A DNA stretch of 64,000 nucleotides, taken from the NCBI RefSeq assembly GCF_000422665.1, contig NZ_AUGM01000012.1:62001-126000 (forward strand), given 5' to 3'. The notes under the pieces are model-generated. The model had not been told where the DNA came from. It searched no databases and saw only the letters and a list, made by a program, of their open reading frames with translations. Below, piece by piece: positions 34,301-43,262 of the stretch. The position numbers and the translations under genes are program-made. How positions within the stretch are numbered: the stretch's first letter is position 1; each line of letters starts with the position of its first letter. This DNA is from Ferrimonas senticii DSM 18821. GTDB taxonomy: Bacteria > Pseudomonadota > Gammaproteobacteria > Enterobacterales > Shewanellaceae.

Positions 34301-37051
34301 ATGTCCGACCATCCGCTGATCCTCGTTGACGGTTCCTCCTATCTGTATCGCGCTTTTCATGCGCCACCGCACTTAACCAACTCCAAAGGAGAACCGACTG
34401 GGGCGGTATACGGCGTCGTCAACATGCTGCGCAGCTTGCTGAAACAGTACCAACCAACCCATATCGCGGTGGTGTTTGACGCCAAAGGCAAAACCTTCCG
34501 TGATGAGATCTACCCAGAATACAAAGCCCAACGACCACCGATGCCGGACGATCTGCGCTCTCAGGTAGCGCCGCTGCACGCGATCATCGAAGCAATGGGT
34601 TTGCCGATGATCGTCGAGCCGGGCATAGAGGCCGATGACGTGATCGGCACCTTGGCGCGCCAAGGGGAAGCCGCCGGTTACAACGTGCTGATCAGCACCG
34701 GTGATAAGGACATGGCGCAGCTGGTGACCGATAAGATCACCCTGGTGAACACCATGACCGATACCGTGATGGATCCCGATGGCGTACGCGCTAAATTCGG
34801 CGTTGGCCCCGAGCTGATCATCGATCTATTGGCGATGATGGGTGATAAGGTCGATAACATCCCGGGCTTGCCGGGGGTGGGCGAAAAAACCGCATTGGCG
34901 ATGTTGCAAGGGATCGGTTCCCTGGAAGCGATCTATCAAGACATTGATGCGGTGGTGCCACTGGGCTTCCGCGGTAGCAAAACCATGCCGAAGAAGCTGG
35001 CTGAACACAAAGACGCGGCGTTCCTGTCCTACACCTTGGCCACCATCAAAACCGATGTTGAGCTGGCACTAAAGCCCGACGATCTTGCGATTAAACCGGC
35101 AGATAACGACAAGTTAGCCGAACTTTACGGCCAGATGGAGTTCCGCCGTCTGCTTGCCGAGGTACTTGATGGCGGCGCGGCGGCGCCAGCCCCAGAGCAA
35201 GTGGATCTGTTCACTGGCGAAGTGGCCGCAGTGGCGCCGGTAGAGACCAACTATCAAACCATTTTAACCAACGCCCAGTTAGATGAGTGGCTCGCCAAGC
35301 TCGAAAGTGCCGAACTGTATGCCATCGACACCGAAACCACCAGCCTCGATTACATGGACGCCAAATTGGTCGGTTTATCGTTTGCGGTAACCGCCGGTGA
35401 AGCGGCTTACCTGCCACTGGGCCACGACTATGACGGTGCCCCGGTGCAACTGGATCTCAGCGAAACCCTAGCTAAGCTGAAGCCATTGCTGGAAGATCCG
35501 GCGCCGAAGAAGATTGGTCAAAACCTCAAGTACGACATGTCGGTACTGGCCAACTACGATATCGCCCTGGCTGGCATCGCCTTTGACACCATGCTCGAGA
35601 GCTACTGCTACAACTCCACCGCCGGTCGTCACAATATGGACGACTTGGCGCTGAAGTACCTCGGTCATAAGACGGTTAAATTTGAAGAGATCGCCGGTAA
35701 AGGCGTAAAGCAAAAAACCTTCAACCAGATCGAACTCGAGCCTGCCGCCCACTACGCCGCCGAAGACGCCGACATCACTTTGCGCCTGCATCAAACCTTG
35801 GCACCACTGCTAGCCAGTGAGCCAAGTTGCCAAGCGGTCTTCAACGACATCGAACTGCCGTTAGTACCCGTAATGTCGATGATGGAGCGCAACGGCGTCA
35901 TGTTGGATGGCGATATGCTGCATCAGCAAAGCAGTGCGATTGCCATGCGCTTGGATGAACTGGAAAGCGAAGCGCACAACATTGCCGGTGAAGTGTTTAA
36001 CCTAAGCTCGACCAAACAGCTGCAAACCATACTGTTTGAAAAACTTGGCTATCCGGTACTGAAGAAAACCCCGAAAGGGGCACCATCCACCGCCGAAGAG
36101 GTACTGCAGGACTTAGCCCAAGACTACCCGCTGCCGAAAGTGATTCTGGAGCATCGCTCGTTGGCGAAGTTAAAGAACACTTACACCGACAAACTACCAG
36201 AGCTGATCAAAGCCAGTGGCCGCATCCACACCAGCTACCACCAAGCGGTGACCGCCACCGGCCGTCTGTCCAGCAGCGATCCAAACCTACAGAACATTCC
36301 AATTCGCACCGAAGAGGGCCGTCGCATCCGTCAGGCATTTGTTGCGCCCAAAGGCTACAAACTGCTGGCGATTGACTACTCACAAATCGAACTGCGGATC
36401 ATGGCGCACCTGTCTGGCGACGCCAGCTTGGTAACCGCCTTTGCCGAAGGCAAAGACATTCACCGTGCCACCGCCGCTGAGGTATTTGAGGTCGGTTTCG
36501 ACGACGTTACCAGCGATATGCGCCGTAAGGCCAAAGCGGTTAACTTCGGTTTGATCTACGGCATGTCCGCTTTTGGCTTGGCGAAACAGCTGAACATCCC
36601 ACGCTTTGAAGCGCAGGATTACATCGACCGTTACTTCGCCCGCTACCCAGGGGTGCTGCAGTACATGGACGACACCCGCAAGCAAGCGCATGAACAGCAG
36701 TACGTAGAAACCCTGTTTGGTCGCCGCCTGCATCTGCCGGAGATCAACGCCCGCAACAAGATGCGTCAGCAGGCCGCCGAGCGCACCGCAATCAACGCGC
36801 CAATGCAGGGCACCGCCGCCGACATCATCAAAAAAGCGATGCTGGCCGTCTACGACTACCTGCAACAGCAATCCGCTGATGAGATTAAGCTGCTGATGCA
36901 GGTACACGATGAATTGGTGTTTGAAGTCCATCAAGACAGCGTGGCACAGCATCAGGCGGCGCTGGTAACGTTGATGGAAAGTGCCGCTGAATTGGCAGTG
37001 CCACTGATTGCGGAAGCGGGGATCGGCGATAACTGGGATCAAGCTCACTAA
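34301..37051 (+). CDS. polA: DNA polymerase I
   Basis: PolA fills repair gaps and replaces Okazaki primers. The 916-residue protein carries all three domains: 5' nuclease ([14 protein letters not shown] near residue 7, [25 protein letters not shown]), 3'-5' exonuclease ([14 protein letters not shown] with the DxE pair intact, about residue 345), and family A polymerase (motif [19 protein letters not shown], motif [21 protein letters not shown], motif [11 protein letters not shown]). The ATG at 34301 was chosen because [13 protein letters not shown] matches the family start. It is followed by Spot 42, as in E. coli. Confidence 0.97.
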   Translation: MSDHPLILVDGSSYLYRAFHAPPHLTNSKGEPTGAVYGVVNMLRSLLKQYQPTHIAVVFDAKGKTFRDEIYPEYKAQRPPMPDDLRSQVAPLHAIIEAMGLPMIVEPGIEADDVIGTLARQGEAAGYNVLISTGDKDMAQLVTDKITLVNTMTDTVMDPDGVRAKFGVGPELIIDLLAMMGDKVDNIPGLPGVGEKTALAMLQGIGSLEAIYQDIDAVVPLGFRGSKTMPKKLAEHKDAAFLSYTLATIKTDVELALKPDDLAIKPADNDKLAELYGQMEFRRLLAEVLDGGAAAPAPEQVDLFTGEVAAVAPVETNYQTILTNAQLDEWLAKLESAELYAIDTETTSLDYMDAKLVGLSFAVTAGEAAYLPLGHDYDGAPVQLDLSETLAKLKPLLEDPAPKKIGQNLKYDMSVLANYDIALAGIAFDTMLESYCYNSTAGRHNMDDLALKYLGHKTVKFEEIAGKGVKQKTFNQIELEPAAHYAAEDADITLRLHQTLAPLLASEPSCQAVFNDIELPLVPVMSMMERNGVMLDGDMLHQQSSAIAMRLDELESEAHNIAGEVFNLSSTKQLQTILFEKLGYPVLKKTPKGAPSTAEEVLQDLAQDYPLPKVILEHRSLAKLKNTYTDKLPELIKASGRIHTSYHQAVTATGRLSSSDPNLQNIPIRTEEGRRIRQAFVAPKGYKLLAIDYSQIELRIMAHLSGDASLVTAFAEGKDIHRATAAEVFEVGFDDVTSDMRRKAKAVNFGLIYGMSAFGLAKQLNIPRFEAQDYIDRYFARYPGVLQYMDDTRKQAHEQQYVETLFGRRLHLPEINARNKMRQQAAERTAINAPMQGTAADIIKKAMLAVYDYLQQQSADEIKLLMQVHDELVFEVHQDSVAQHQAALVTLMESAAELAVPLIAEAGIGDNWDQAH

Positions 37052-37107
37052 ATTGATACTGAACTTCGTTCAAATCACGTTTTGACGCAATCTGCGATGA
37101 AAGCGCT

Positions 37108-37136
37108 TTACCCGTCAGTTCAGCTCTAGTTATGCT
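37108..37136 (+). promoter_or_regulatory. Promoter of Spot 42
   Basis: TTTACC (37108-37113), a 17-base spacer and TATGCT (37131-37136) lie six bases before the conserved first nucleotide of Spot 42. Confidence 0.75.
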
Positions 37137-37142
37137 TGCTGG

Positions 37143-37294
37143 GTAGGGTACAGAGGTAAGATGTTCTATATCTGAACAAAAGGTGGCGACACCTTGAACT
37201 TCAGTGACTATCTTTCAAACCTGTTTTTGATTGACCGTTAGGTTGATCGCCAAGAATTGGCACCCCGTCCTCCTTGTGAGGGCGGGGTTTTTTT
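37143..37294 (+). ncRNA. spf: Spot 42 small RNA, enlarged by an inserted hairpin
   Basis: The first 25 or so bases (GTAGGGTACAGAGGTAAGAT followed by GTTCTAT) match E. coli Spot 42 exactly, and the position between polA and engB is the same. Later CTATCTTTCAAACCT matches E. coli CTATCTTTCAGACCT. Between these blocks lies an extra segment of roughly 43 bases that folds into a hairpin: CTGAA (37172-37176) with TTCAG (37200-37204), and inside it AAGGTG and CACCTT around a GCGA tetraloop. The RNA ends in a ten-pair terminator with seven T residues (37264-37294). The total is about 152 nt against 109 in E. coli. Spot 42 is an Hfq-dependent regulator of carbon metabolism, repressed by cAMP-CRP in E. 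coli. Confidence 0.9.
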
Positions 37295-37431
37295 GTGCCT
37301 AAAATTTGCCGTTCGGCAGTATTCAATCATTAGCAGCAGCAACACGGCATGGTTGGCCAAGAAGCCACACTGACAACAAGGCTTTAGAGCAAATGCTTTA
37401 AATCGAACAAATGTTACGCTATAGTGGCTTC

Positions 37432-37541
37432 ATCAAGTTAGCCACTTGGCTGGTTGATATTGTTATCGTTTTTAAAAGCTTCTCCCCAAATTAGCTTTTG
37501 ATAGTCCGGTGCTGACCTTAGTGTCATCACCGGTTTTTTTT
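37432..37541 (+). ncRNA. Candidate new small RNA between spf and engB
   Basis: After Spot 42 there is a further apparent transcription unit. A promoter-like TTTAAA-N17-TATAGT (37397-37425) precedes about 110 bases with three stem-loops: ATCAA...TTGAT enclosing AGCC-ACTT-GGCT (37432-37458); AAAAGCT / AGCTTTT (37474-37480, 37493-37499) around a 12-base loop TCTCCCCAAATT; and a terminator CCGGTG / CACCGG (37506-37533) followed by eight T residues. No ORF fits. The exposed CUCCCC in the second loop could pair with Shine-Dalgarno sequences. The terminator cannot serve polA or Spot 42, which ends 240 bases earlier. The function is unknown. Confidence 0.6.
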
Positions 37542-37566
37542 GCCCAAGCGGCCGCCTTAGGTACAA

Positions 37567-37592
37567 AAAAAGCGATCCGAAGATCGCTTTTT
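37567..37592. terminator. Terminator of engB (bidirectional)
   Basis: AAAAAGCGATC pairs with GATCGCTTTTT around a CGAA loop, 15 bases beyond the engB stop on the minus strand. Confidence 0.88.
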
Positions 37593-37607
37593 CGATGGTC
37601 ACAGAGA

Positions 37608-38252
37608 CTACTCAACGTCGAACTGCTGTTCGCTGTGACGTTGGAACCAACCATTCAGCACTCGCAGTGCTGGTTCACGGCCGGTGCCTTTCAGCGACGA
37701 GAACAGCTGTACGATTACTTCGCCGCCCAGCTCTTCCAGTTCGCTCTTAACGTGCTTCAGCACCTTGTTCTTTTCGTTCTGCTTCAGCTTATCGGCTTTG
37801 GTCAGCAGTACCAATACTGGCATCTGCGCCGCCACACCCCAGGCGATCATGTTGGCGTCCAGATCTTTCAACGGATGACGCACATCCATCAACACCACCA
37901 GACCACGCAAACACTGACGCTGCTCTAGGTACTGTGCCAGTTTCTCTTGCCACTGCAGTTTCATCTCCAGCGGTACTTTGGCAAAGCCGTAGCCCGGCAG
38001 ATCGATCAAGCGGCGTTCGTCATCCAAACGGAACACGTTGATCAGTTGAGTGCGACCTGGGGTTTTACTGGTGTGAGCCAATCCCTTGTGGTCGGTCAGT
38101 GTATTCAGAGCGCTGGATTTACCGGCGTTAGAACGGCCAGCAAAGGCGATCTCCATGCCAACATCGGCAGGCAAAAACGTAATGTCCGGGGCGCTGGTGA
38201 CAAAGCTGGCCCGGCGAAAATCAATCATCTGTTCAGTCACGGTATTCTCCAA
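37608..38252 (-). CDS. engB: Ribosome biogenesis GTPase EngB (YihA/YsxC)
   Basis: EngB is an essential GTPase for late 50S subunit assembly. G1 is [18 protein letters not shown]2 lies in [12 protein letters not shown]3 is [12 protein letters not shown] and G4 is [13 protein letters not shown]; all are intact. The 214-residue length is normal. It converges on the sRNA region and is divergent from the cytochrome c4 gene, a typical order after polA-spf. Confidence 0.96.
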   Translation of the reverse strand: MENTVTEQMIDFRRASFVTSAPDITFLPADVGMEIAFAGRSNAGKSSALNTLTDHKGLAHTSKTPGRTQLINVFRLDDERRLIDLPGYGFAKVPLEMKLQWQEKLAQYLEQRQCLRGLVVLMDVRHPLKDLDANMIAWGVAAQMPVLVLLTKADKLKQNEKNKVLKHVKSELEELGGEVIVQLFSSLKGTGREPALRVLNGWFQRHSEQQFDVE

Positions 38253-38519
38253 GGATCCATGTAAGCGGTTTGGTCGTAGCCATTAGTGGGATAGCGATCA
38301 GCGCTTGTGCAGAGCTAAGTCTCAGAAAAGCGTGGCTATTCGATCTGGATCCGATTTTGTGTAAAATGCGTGGCGCATGCTCACCATAGTTTATCAGGCG
38401 AGCATCGCAGCAGGGAATTTATCGCTGGCCAAAGCACTCGCATTGAGCAACAGCGCCAGCAACTGCCCCGAACCCGCTTAGGTTCGACGCAATTGCTACG
38501 GATAACAAGTTGGAACGTT

Positions 38520-39146
38520 ATGAAAAAGTATGCAGTAGTATTGGCCGCAATGGCGGCGTTTTCCTCTCCGTTGCTGGCGCAAGGCGATGCCGCCGCTGGC
38601 GAAGCTAAAGCCGCGACCTGCGTCGCCTGTCACGGCGCCGATGGTAACAGCCCAATCGACATCTATCCGAAATTGGCTGGCCAGCATCAAGCTTACCTAT
38701 TGAAACAACTGATCGAACTAAAGCAAGCGGCAATGACCGGCGGCAAACAGGGCCGTAACGATCCGGTGATGAGCCCGATGGCAATGGTGCTTGCTACCGA
38801 ACAAGATATGGCGGACGTCGCTGCCTTTTACGCCAGCCAGACCATCAGTGCCGGCAACGCCGCTGAGCCCGCGCTGATCGCCAAAGGCAAGCAGCTTTAC
38901 CTTGGTGGCGACGCCGAACGTAAGATCACCGCCTGCGTCGCCTGTCATGGCGTTAACGGCGAAGGGATGGAACTCGCCGGCTACCCTGTGCTGGCCAAAC
39001 AGCACAGCGGTTACCTGAAGTCGCAGCTAGAAAAATTCCGCAGTGGTGTCCGCAATAACGATCTGAACGGCATGATGGGCGATGTCGCCAAACGCTTAAG
39101 CGATGATGACATTAACGCCTTAGCGGCCTTTATGAACGCCCAATAA
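38520..39146 (+). CDS. Diheme cytochrome c4
   Basis: The 208-residue periplasmic protein has a signal peptide (MKKYAVVLAAMAAFSSPLLA) and two heme-attachment sites, ATCVACHGADG and TACVACHGVNG, each in a homologous half with the DxxxYPKLAGQ-like or GYPVLAKQ segment that supplies the Met ligand downstream (DPVMSPMA, LNGMMGDVA). Cytochrome c4 carries electrons to terminal oxidases. The ATG at 38520 starts the signal peptide; the longer open frame upstream is not used. It is followed by a terminator. Confidence 0.93.
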   Translation: MKKYAVVLAAMAAFSSPLLAQGDAAAGEAKAATCVACHGADGNSPIDIYPKLAGQHQAYLLKQLIELKQAAMTGGKQGRNDPVMSPMAMVLATEQDMADVAAFYASQTISAGNAAEPALIAKGKQLYLGGDAERKITACVACHGVNGEGMELAGYPVLAKQHSGYLKSQLEKFRSGVRNNDLNGMMGDVAKRLSDDDINALAAFMNAQ

Positions 39147-39174
39147 ACGGCGCCTAACCGGCTCGCTGACAACG

Positions 39175-39203
39175 CGGCAAAGCATTTCGCTTTGCCGTTT
39201 TTT
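39175..39203 (+). terminator. Terminator of the cytochrome c4 gene
   Basis: The nine-base stem CGGCAAAGC / GCTTTGCCG is followed by six T residues. Confidence 0.9.
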
Positions 39204-39296
39204 ATATTGCTTTGACGCAAGCCAGCATAAACCGCCAGAAACCCCCAAAAACCATCCATAAGCGACTAAAAACTAAGAAATTAGCAACAAATTCGA

Positions 39297-39302
39297 TGTA
39301 AG
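39297..39302 (+). promoter_or_regulatory. Possible UvrY/GacA half-site upstream of the Csr RNA
   Basis: TGTAAG matches the left half of the TGTAAG-N6-CTTACA box recognised by UvrY/GacA; the right half (TGCCAT) is poor. It lies about 140 bases before the RNA, the usual distance for Csr RNA promoters. Confidence 0.35.
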
Positions 39303-39345
39303 AGATCTGCCATTGTGGCGCTACGACAATCACAGATTATTCTGC

Positions 39346-39358
39346 TAACAACTTGATT
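39346..39358 (-). promoter_or_regulatory. IHF-like site upstream of the Csr RNA
   Basis: On the minus strand AATCAAGTTGTTA fits the IHF consensus WATCAANNNNTTR at every defined base. It lies between the UvrY-like half-site and the promoter, where IHF bending assists csrB transcription in enteric bacteria. Confidence 0.55.
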
Positions 39359-39439
39359 AAAGCCGTTTAAATTCAAAAAGATACTTCAAAGGCAAAATTT
39401 ACAAAAAGAAACATCTTTGTAAAATATGTTGCAGATAAG

Positions 39440-39836
39440 TTTAAAGTCGGTAAAGTGGCACTCAAACAAGAGTTGGCAACAACAAGACTTTGGTCTTAGC
39501 CCACAGGATGTGAGCAACGGAAGCCAACCTGTATAGGAAGACAGACAGGCCGGAGAGCCTGAACTCCCAAGGAATGGGGCAACACGGACGTGTTTTGTTT
39601 GAATCGTCAGGATGACGAGCTAACCGGACTTTGGTTAGTACCATACGGAAACATCCACACGGATGATCAATAAAGTGTCAGGAATGACCAAAAACGACAA
39701 AGCAGCACGGAAGCAAATAACTCTAACAGGAAGACAGACCGGGAACGTCTCTTAGCGGGTATGGATGCTCGGTAATAAAATTGGAGGAGTGCTGACTTAG
39801 CACCATTAGGCGACAGAGCAATCTGTCGCCTTTTTA
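39440..39836 (+). ncRNA. csrB: CsrB/CsrC-family regulatory RNA
   Basis: This gene-free segment contains 17 GGA triplets in about 350 bases, many as ACGGA, CAGGA or AAGGA in hairpin loops (for example GCAACGGAAGC, ACACGGACGTGT, CACACGGATG). Such arrays are binding sites that sequester the translational regulator CsrA. It ends in a strong terminator: AGGCGACAGA with TCTGTCGCCT around GCAA (39808-39831) plus T tract. The 5' end is uncertain; TTTACA-N16-TAAAAT at 39398-39425 would start it near 39432. The position close to engB and yihI corresponds to E. coli csrC. Upstream sites suggest BarA/UvrY and IHF control. The gap 39204-39440 holds only these control elements in AT-rich DNA. Confidence 0.88.
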
Positions 39837-39917
39837 TTTGCCGATTTGTTTGGCTATTTGCCAAGCGGACACTGGTATACTAAGCATCAACGCTGTCGCC
39901 AAGGATCCCGCCTGTTC

Positions 39918-40553
39918 ATGCTCTGCCCGCTGTGCCTAAATCCACACCCAAGTCATTACCACCAAGACAAGCGCCGTCACTACTTCCAGTGTCCAGAGTG
40001 CCAACTGGTGTTTGCCGATCCGGCCGCGTTGCTGCCACAAAGCGCCGAAAAACAGGTGTATGACCAGCATCAGAACAATCCCGATGATCATGGCTATCGA
40101 CGATTTTTGAATCGCTTGGCGGAACCACTACTGGAACGGCTGCCGCTGCAACAGCAAGGGCTCGACTTTGGCTGCGGTCCGGGGCCAGTACTGGCACTGA
40201 TGCTGCAGGAAGCTGGCCATCAGATGGCGACCTTCGATCCGTACTACGCGCCAGATCGCAGCGTGCTGCGCCGCAGCTACGACTTTATTACCTGCACCGA
40301 GGCGATTGAACACTTCTATCAGCCGCGGCGCGAATGGCAGCTGTTGCTGCAACTGTTAAAACCCGGCGGCTATCTGGGACTGATGACCAAGTTGGTGCGC
40401 AATCGCGATGCCTTTGCCCAGTGGCACTATAAAAATGACCCGACCCACGTCTGCTTCTTTAGCGAGGCCACGTTCCGCTATTTGGCCGAACGATCCCAAC
40501 TGCGACTGGAGATCTTGGGCAACGACGTCATCCTGCTGCAAAAACCAACATAA
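39918..40553 (+). CDS. Class I SAM-dependent methyltransferase with N-terminal zinc ribbon
   Basis: The 211-residue protein starts with a zinc-ribbon-like pair, MLCPLCLN and YFQCPECQLVF (residues 1-32), then a Rossmann methyltransferase with the SAM loop LDFGCGPGPVLALML (about 80-95) and TEAIEHFYQPRREW as motif IV. Proteins of this layout methylate unknown substrates and are common in marine gammaproteobacteria. The ATG at 39918 was chosen because it begins the zinc ribbon; the upstream extension overlaps the end of the Csr RNA region and lacks a family match. It is followed 40 bases later by yihI. Confidence 0.82.
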   Translation: MLCPLCLNPHPSHYHQDKRRHYFQCPECQLVFADPAALLPQSAEKQVYDQHQNNPDDHGYRRFLNRLAEPLLERLPLQQQGLDFGCGPGPVLALMLQEAGHQMATFDPYYAPDRSVLRRSYDFITCTEAIEHFYQPRREWQLLLQLLKPGGYLGLMTKLVRNRDAFAQWHYKNDPTHVCFFSEATFRYLAERSQLRLEILGNDVILLQKPT

Positions 40554-40593
40554 TCTGGTAAAGTCCGCCGCCCAATTTCTGAGGACCCGATAA

Positions 40594-41127
40594 ATGACCC
40601 GCGCTAAGAAAACTCGCAAGGTGAACGCTAACGGCCCAGCTCGCCCACCTCGGGCCAAGCGGGACGAAAGCTTTAAAACTGGCAAACGCAAAGGCAAAGG
40701 CCAAGCGTCTGGCAACCGCCACAGCAGCACCGAAGTACGTACTGCCGCCAACACCAAAGCCGACAAAGTTGATCCACGCCACGGCAGCAAAAAGAAAATT
40801 GCCCTGGTGATCGAGCCAACTCAAGCACCGGTAGTAACCAAGCTGAGCCCAGAGAAAGAGCTGGCGAAGCTGGAGAACAACCCACGTCTGGGCGCGCTGC
40901 TGGATAAAGTGGAAGGCGGCGAACTGCTGGCCCCTGCGGATCAGTTCTGGCTGGACACCACCTTGGCACGCATTGCGGTGCTAATGGATGAACTGGGCAT
41001 CGACGACGACGCGTACGACGATGAGCCAGTGGCCGCACCAAGCAAAGCCCAAGGCGCAACCGACGAACTAGACCTGCTGGCTCAGTTCGAACAAGGCGCC
41101 AGCCTGCTGGATCAGTACAAAGACTGA
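40594..41127 (+). CDS. yihI: Der GTPase-activating protein YihI
   Basis: YihI stimulates the GTPase Der (EngA) and so restrains 50S ribosome assembly. The 177-residue protein has the typical very basic N-terminal half (MTRAKKTRKVNANGPARPPR, Lys/Arg rich to about residue 65) and an acidic C-terminal half with LAKLENNPRLGALLDKVEGG. It lies upstream of DUF2489-hemN, as in relatives. Confidence 0.93.
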   Translation: MTRAKKTRKVNANGPARPPRAKRDESFKTGKRKGKGQASGNRHSSTEVRTAANTKADKVDPRHGSKKKIALVIEPTQAPVVTKLSPEKELAKLENNPRLGALLDKVEGGELLAPADQFWLDTTLARIAVLMDELGIDDDAYDDEPVAAPSKAQGATDELDLLAQFEQGASLLDQYKD

Positions 41128-41159
41128 TTTACTGACGTAACGATCATCAAGGAGTAATG

Positions 41160-41633
41160 ATGACGGTAATACAAGGAAGTTTGATTGTGGTGGCGCTTGC
41201 CATCATCCTCGGCCTGAGCGGCTACGCCATCACCCTATGGCGTAAGGTGTTTGCCCAACAGCGGCAGCAACAAGCCAGCGCCGCTCAGCGCCGAGACACC
41301 CTCCTAGAACAAGTTCAGCACATCACTAAAGCCGCGGTGGCCGAACAATGCCAACCCGCCGAAGCTGCCCTAAGGCTGGTGAACTTGCTGCGCGCCATTC
41401 CCAACGTCAATGCCGAGCAACTGGCGCAACAATTGCCGCATCTGCATGCCATGTACGCCGCCATCAGCGAACAGCCGATTTTGGCCGAACGCAAAGCCCT
41501 ACCAAAGCTGGAGCGACGCCGACTGGATCGCGAATTAGAACGGCAGCAAACCGAGTTAGGACCAGCAATGCTGACTGAGATCACCGAAAAACTGCTGGAT
41601 GAGACTCAGTTTGCACAATGGTTACAGCAATAA
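41160..41633 (+). CDS. DUF2489-family membrane-anchored protein
   Basis: The protein (157 residues) has one N-terminal membrane segment (about residues 7-25) followed by a helical cytoplasmic domain with conserved HITKAAVAEQCQPAEAALRL. DUF2489 has no known function and commonly lies between yihI and hemN. Two ATG codons overlap at 41157 and 41160; the second has ideal spacing (five bases) from AAGGAG and was chosen. Confidence 0.85.
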   Translation: MTVIQGSLIVVALAIILGLSGYAITLWRKVFAQQRQQQASAAQRRDTLLEQVQHITKAAVAEQCQPAEAALRLVNLLRAIPNVNAEQLAQQLPHLHAMYAAISEQPILAERKALPKLERRRLDRELERQQTELGPAMLTEITEKLLDETQFAQWLQQ

Positions 41634-41767
41634 GTTCCGCGAGTGAATCAACGTTATTGTGATTTATTGAGCTTGATCCCATCCTGTTAAATACGGCTCG
41701 AATCGCCATCGGCGACACTCGGCAAAGGGTGCATAATTGATGGCAATTAAAGTTGAGGAGAGATCCT

Positions 41768-43138
41768 GTGCAACAGCAGATCAGTTGGAATCAAGCGTTG
41801 ATCGAGAAGTATAACTACTCCGGTCCACGTTATACCTCCTACCCGACCGCGGTAGAGTTTCATAAGGAATTTAATGAGTCAGACTTGGCGGCAGCGATTG
41901 CTGGCTCGGATAAACAGCGCCTATCGCTGTACATTCATGTGCCGTTTTGCCACAAGCTTTGTTACTACTGCGGTTGCAACAAGATCATCACTCGTCATGC
42001 CCACAAGGCCGATCAGTACCTCGACTACCTAGAGCGTGAAATCAAAGCCCGCGCACCGCACTTTAAGCACTACAGTGTTACCCAAATGCACTGGGGCGGC
42101 GGCACGCCAACCTTCCTGAATGACGAGCAGATCCGTCGTCTGACCACCCTGTTGAAGTCCGAATTTAACTTCGCGGATGAGGGCGAGTTCTCCATCGAGA
42201 TCGATCCGCGCGAAATCAATCTGGATACCTTAGATGTCCTCAAAGAGGTCGGCTTTAACCGGATCTCTGTTGGCGTCCAGGATTTCAATAAGCAGGTGCA
42301 AGCGGCGGTAAACCGCGAGCAGGACGAGCAGTTCATCTTCGATCTGATCAACACTGCCAAAGCCAAAGGCTTTAGCTCCACCAACGTTGATCTGATCTAC
42401 GGTCTGCCGCATCAGACCCCTGAAAGCTTCAACCAAACCTTGGAGCGCATCAAAGCGCTGAGCCCAGATCGCTTAAGTATCTTCAACTACGCCCACCTGC
42501 CGCATCGCTTTGCGGCGCAGCGTAAGATCCACGACGAAGATCTGCCAAGCCCACAGCAGAAGCTGAAGATCCTGGAAAACAGCATCAACTACCTGACTGG
42601 CGAAGGCTATCAGTTCATCGGTATGGATCACTTTGCCAAGCCAGATGACGAACTGGCCAAGCTGCAGCGCGCGGGCAAGTTACACCGTAACTTCCAGGGC
42701 TACACCACCCAGCCAGATGCCGATCTGCTCGGCCTAGGCGCGTCGGCGATCTCCAGCATCGGTAACGCTTACGCCCAGAACGCGGTCGATCTGAAAGACT
42801 ACTACGCCACCATGGATGCCCAAGGCACCGCGCTGATCAAAGGCTGCAGCCTCGAGCGCGATGACTTTATCCGCCGTGCGGTGATCAAGCAGCTGATCTG
42901 TCACTTCGAGATGGATAAGACTGAGATCGAGCGCGATTGGCAGATCAACTTTGACGAGTACTTCGCCACCGATCTGCAACTGCTGCAGACCTTCGTTGAC
43001 GACGAACTGGTGGAACTGGACGGCAGCATCATCCGCGTGACTGCCCAAGGCAACCTGCTGATCCGCAACATCTGCATGTGCTTCGACCGCTACATGCGCG
43101 AAAAAGCCCGCCAGCAGCAGTTCAGCCGGGTTATCTAA
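41768..43138 (+). CDS. hemN: Oxygen-independent coproporphyrinogen III oxidase
   Basis: HemN is a radical SAM enzyme that decarboxylates coproporphyrinogen III to protoporphyrinogen IX without oxygen. The cluster motif is HVPFCHKLCYYCGCNK (CX3CX2C with the extra conserved Cys), and GPRYTSYPTA at the N terminus is the family signature. The start is GTG at 41768, with GAGGAGAG seven bases upstream; a TTG inside that ribosome-binding site was rejected. This gives 456 residues, as in E. coli. A partial FNR-like palindrome (TTGAGCTTGATCCC, 41667-41680) upstream fits anaerobic induction but is weak. Confidence 0.95.
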   Translation: MQQQISWNQALIEKYNYSGPRYTSYPTAVEFHKEFNESDLAAAIAGSDKQRLSLYIHVPFCHKLCYYCGCNKIITRHAHKADQYLDYLEREIKARAPHFKHYSVTQMHWGGGTPTFLNDEQIRRLTTLLKSEFNFADEGEFSIEIDPREINLDTLDVLKEVGFNRISVGVQDFNKQVQAAVNREQDEQFIFDLINTAKAKGFSSTNVDLIYGLPHQTPESFNQTLERIKALSPDRLSIFNYAHLPHRFAAQRKIHDEDLPSPQQKLKILENSINYLTGEGYQFIGMDHFAKPDDELAKLQRAGKLHRNFQGYTTQPDADLLGLGASAISSIGNAYAQNAVDLKDYYATMDAQGTALIKGCSLERDDFIRRAVIKQLICHFEMDKTEIERDWQINFDEYFATDLQLLQTFVDDELVELDGSIIRVTAQGNLLIRNICMCFDRYMREKARQQQFSRVI

Positions 43139-43158
43139 CGCCGCGCCAATTCAGTGTA

Positions 43159-43190
43159 AACGGCAGCCTTCGGGCTGCCGTTATTGTTTT
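43159..43190 (+). terminator. Terminator of hemN
   Basis: AACGGCAGCC pairs with GGCTGCCGTT around a TTCG tetraloop, followed by ATTGTTTT. Confidence 0.88.
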
Positions 43191-43262
43191 AGCTCGACAA
43201 CTTGGGTCGCCCATAGCGATGCCGTAGACTGATGTTTTTTAACGCAGTTTCACGGAAGAATC

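Noticed and set aside
36380-37048. 222-codon ORF antisense to the polA polymerase domain
   Set aside because: Mirror frame of motifs A-C of DNA polymerase I; no start signal.
41667-41680. FNR box upstream of hemN
   Set aside because: TTGAGCTTGATCCC matches only seven of ten defined bases; noted in the hemN entry but not called as a site.
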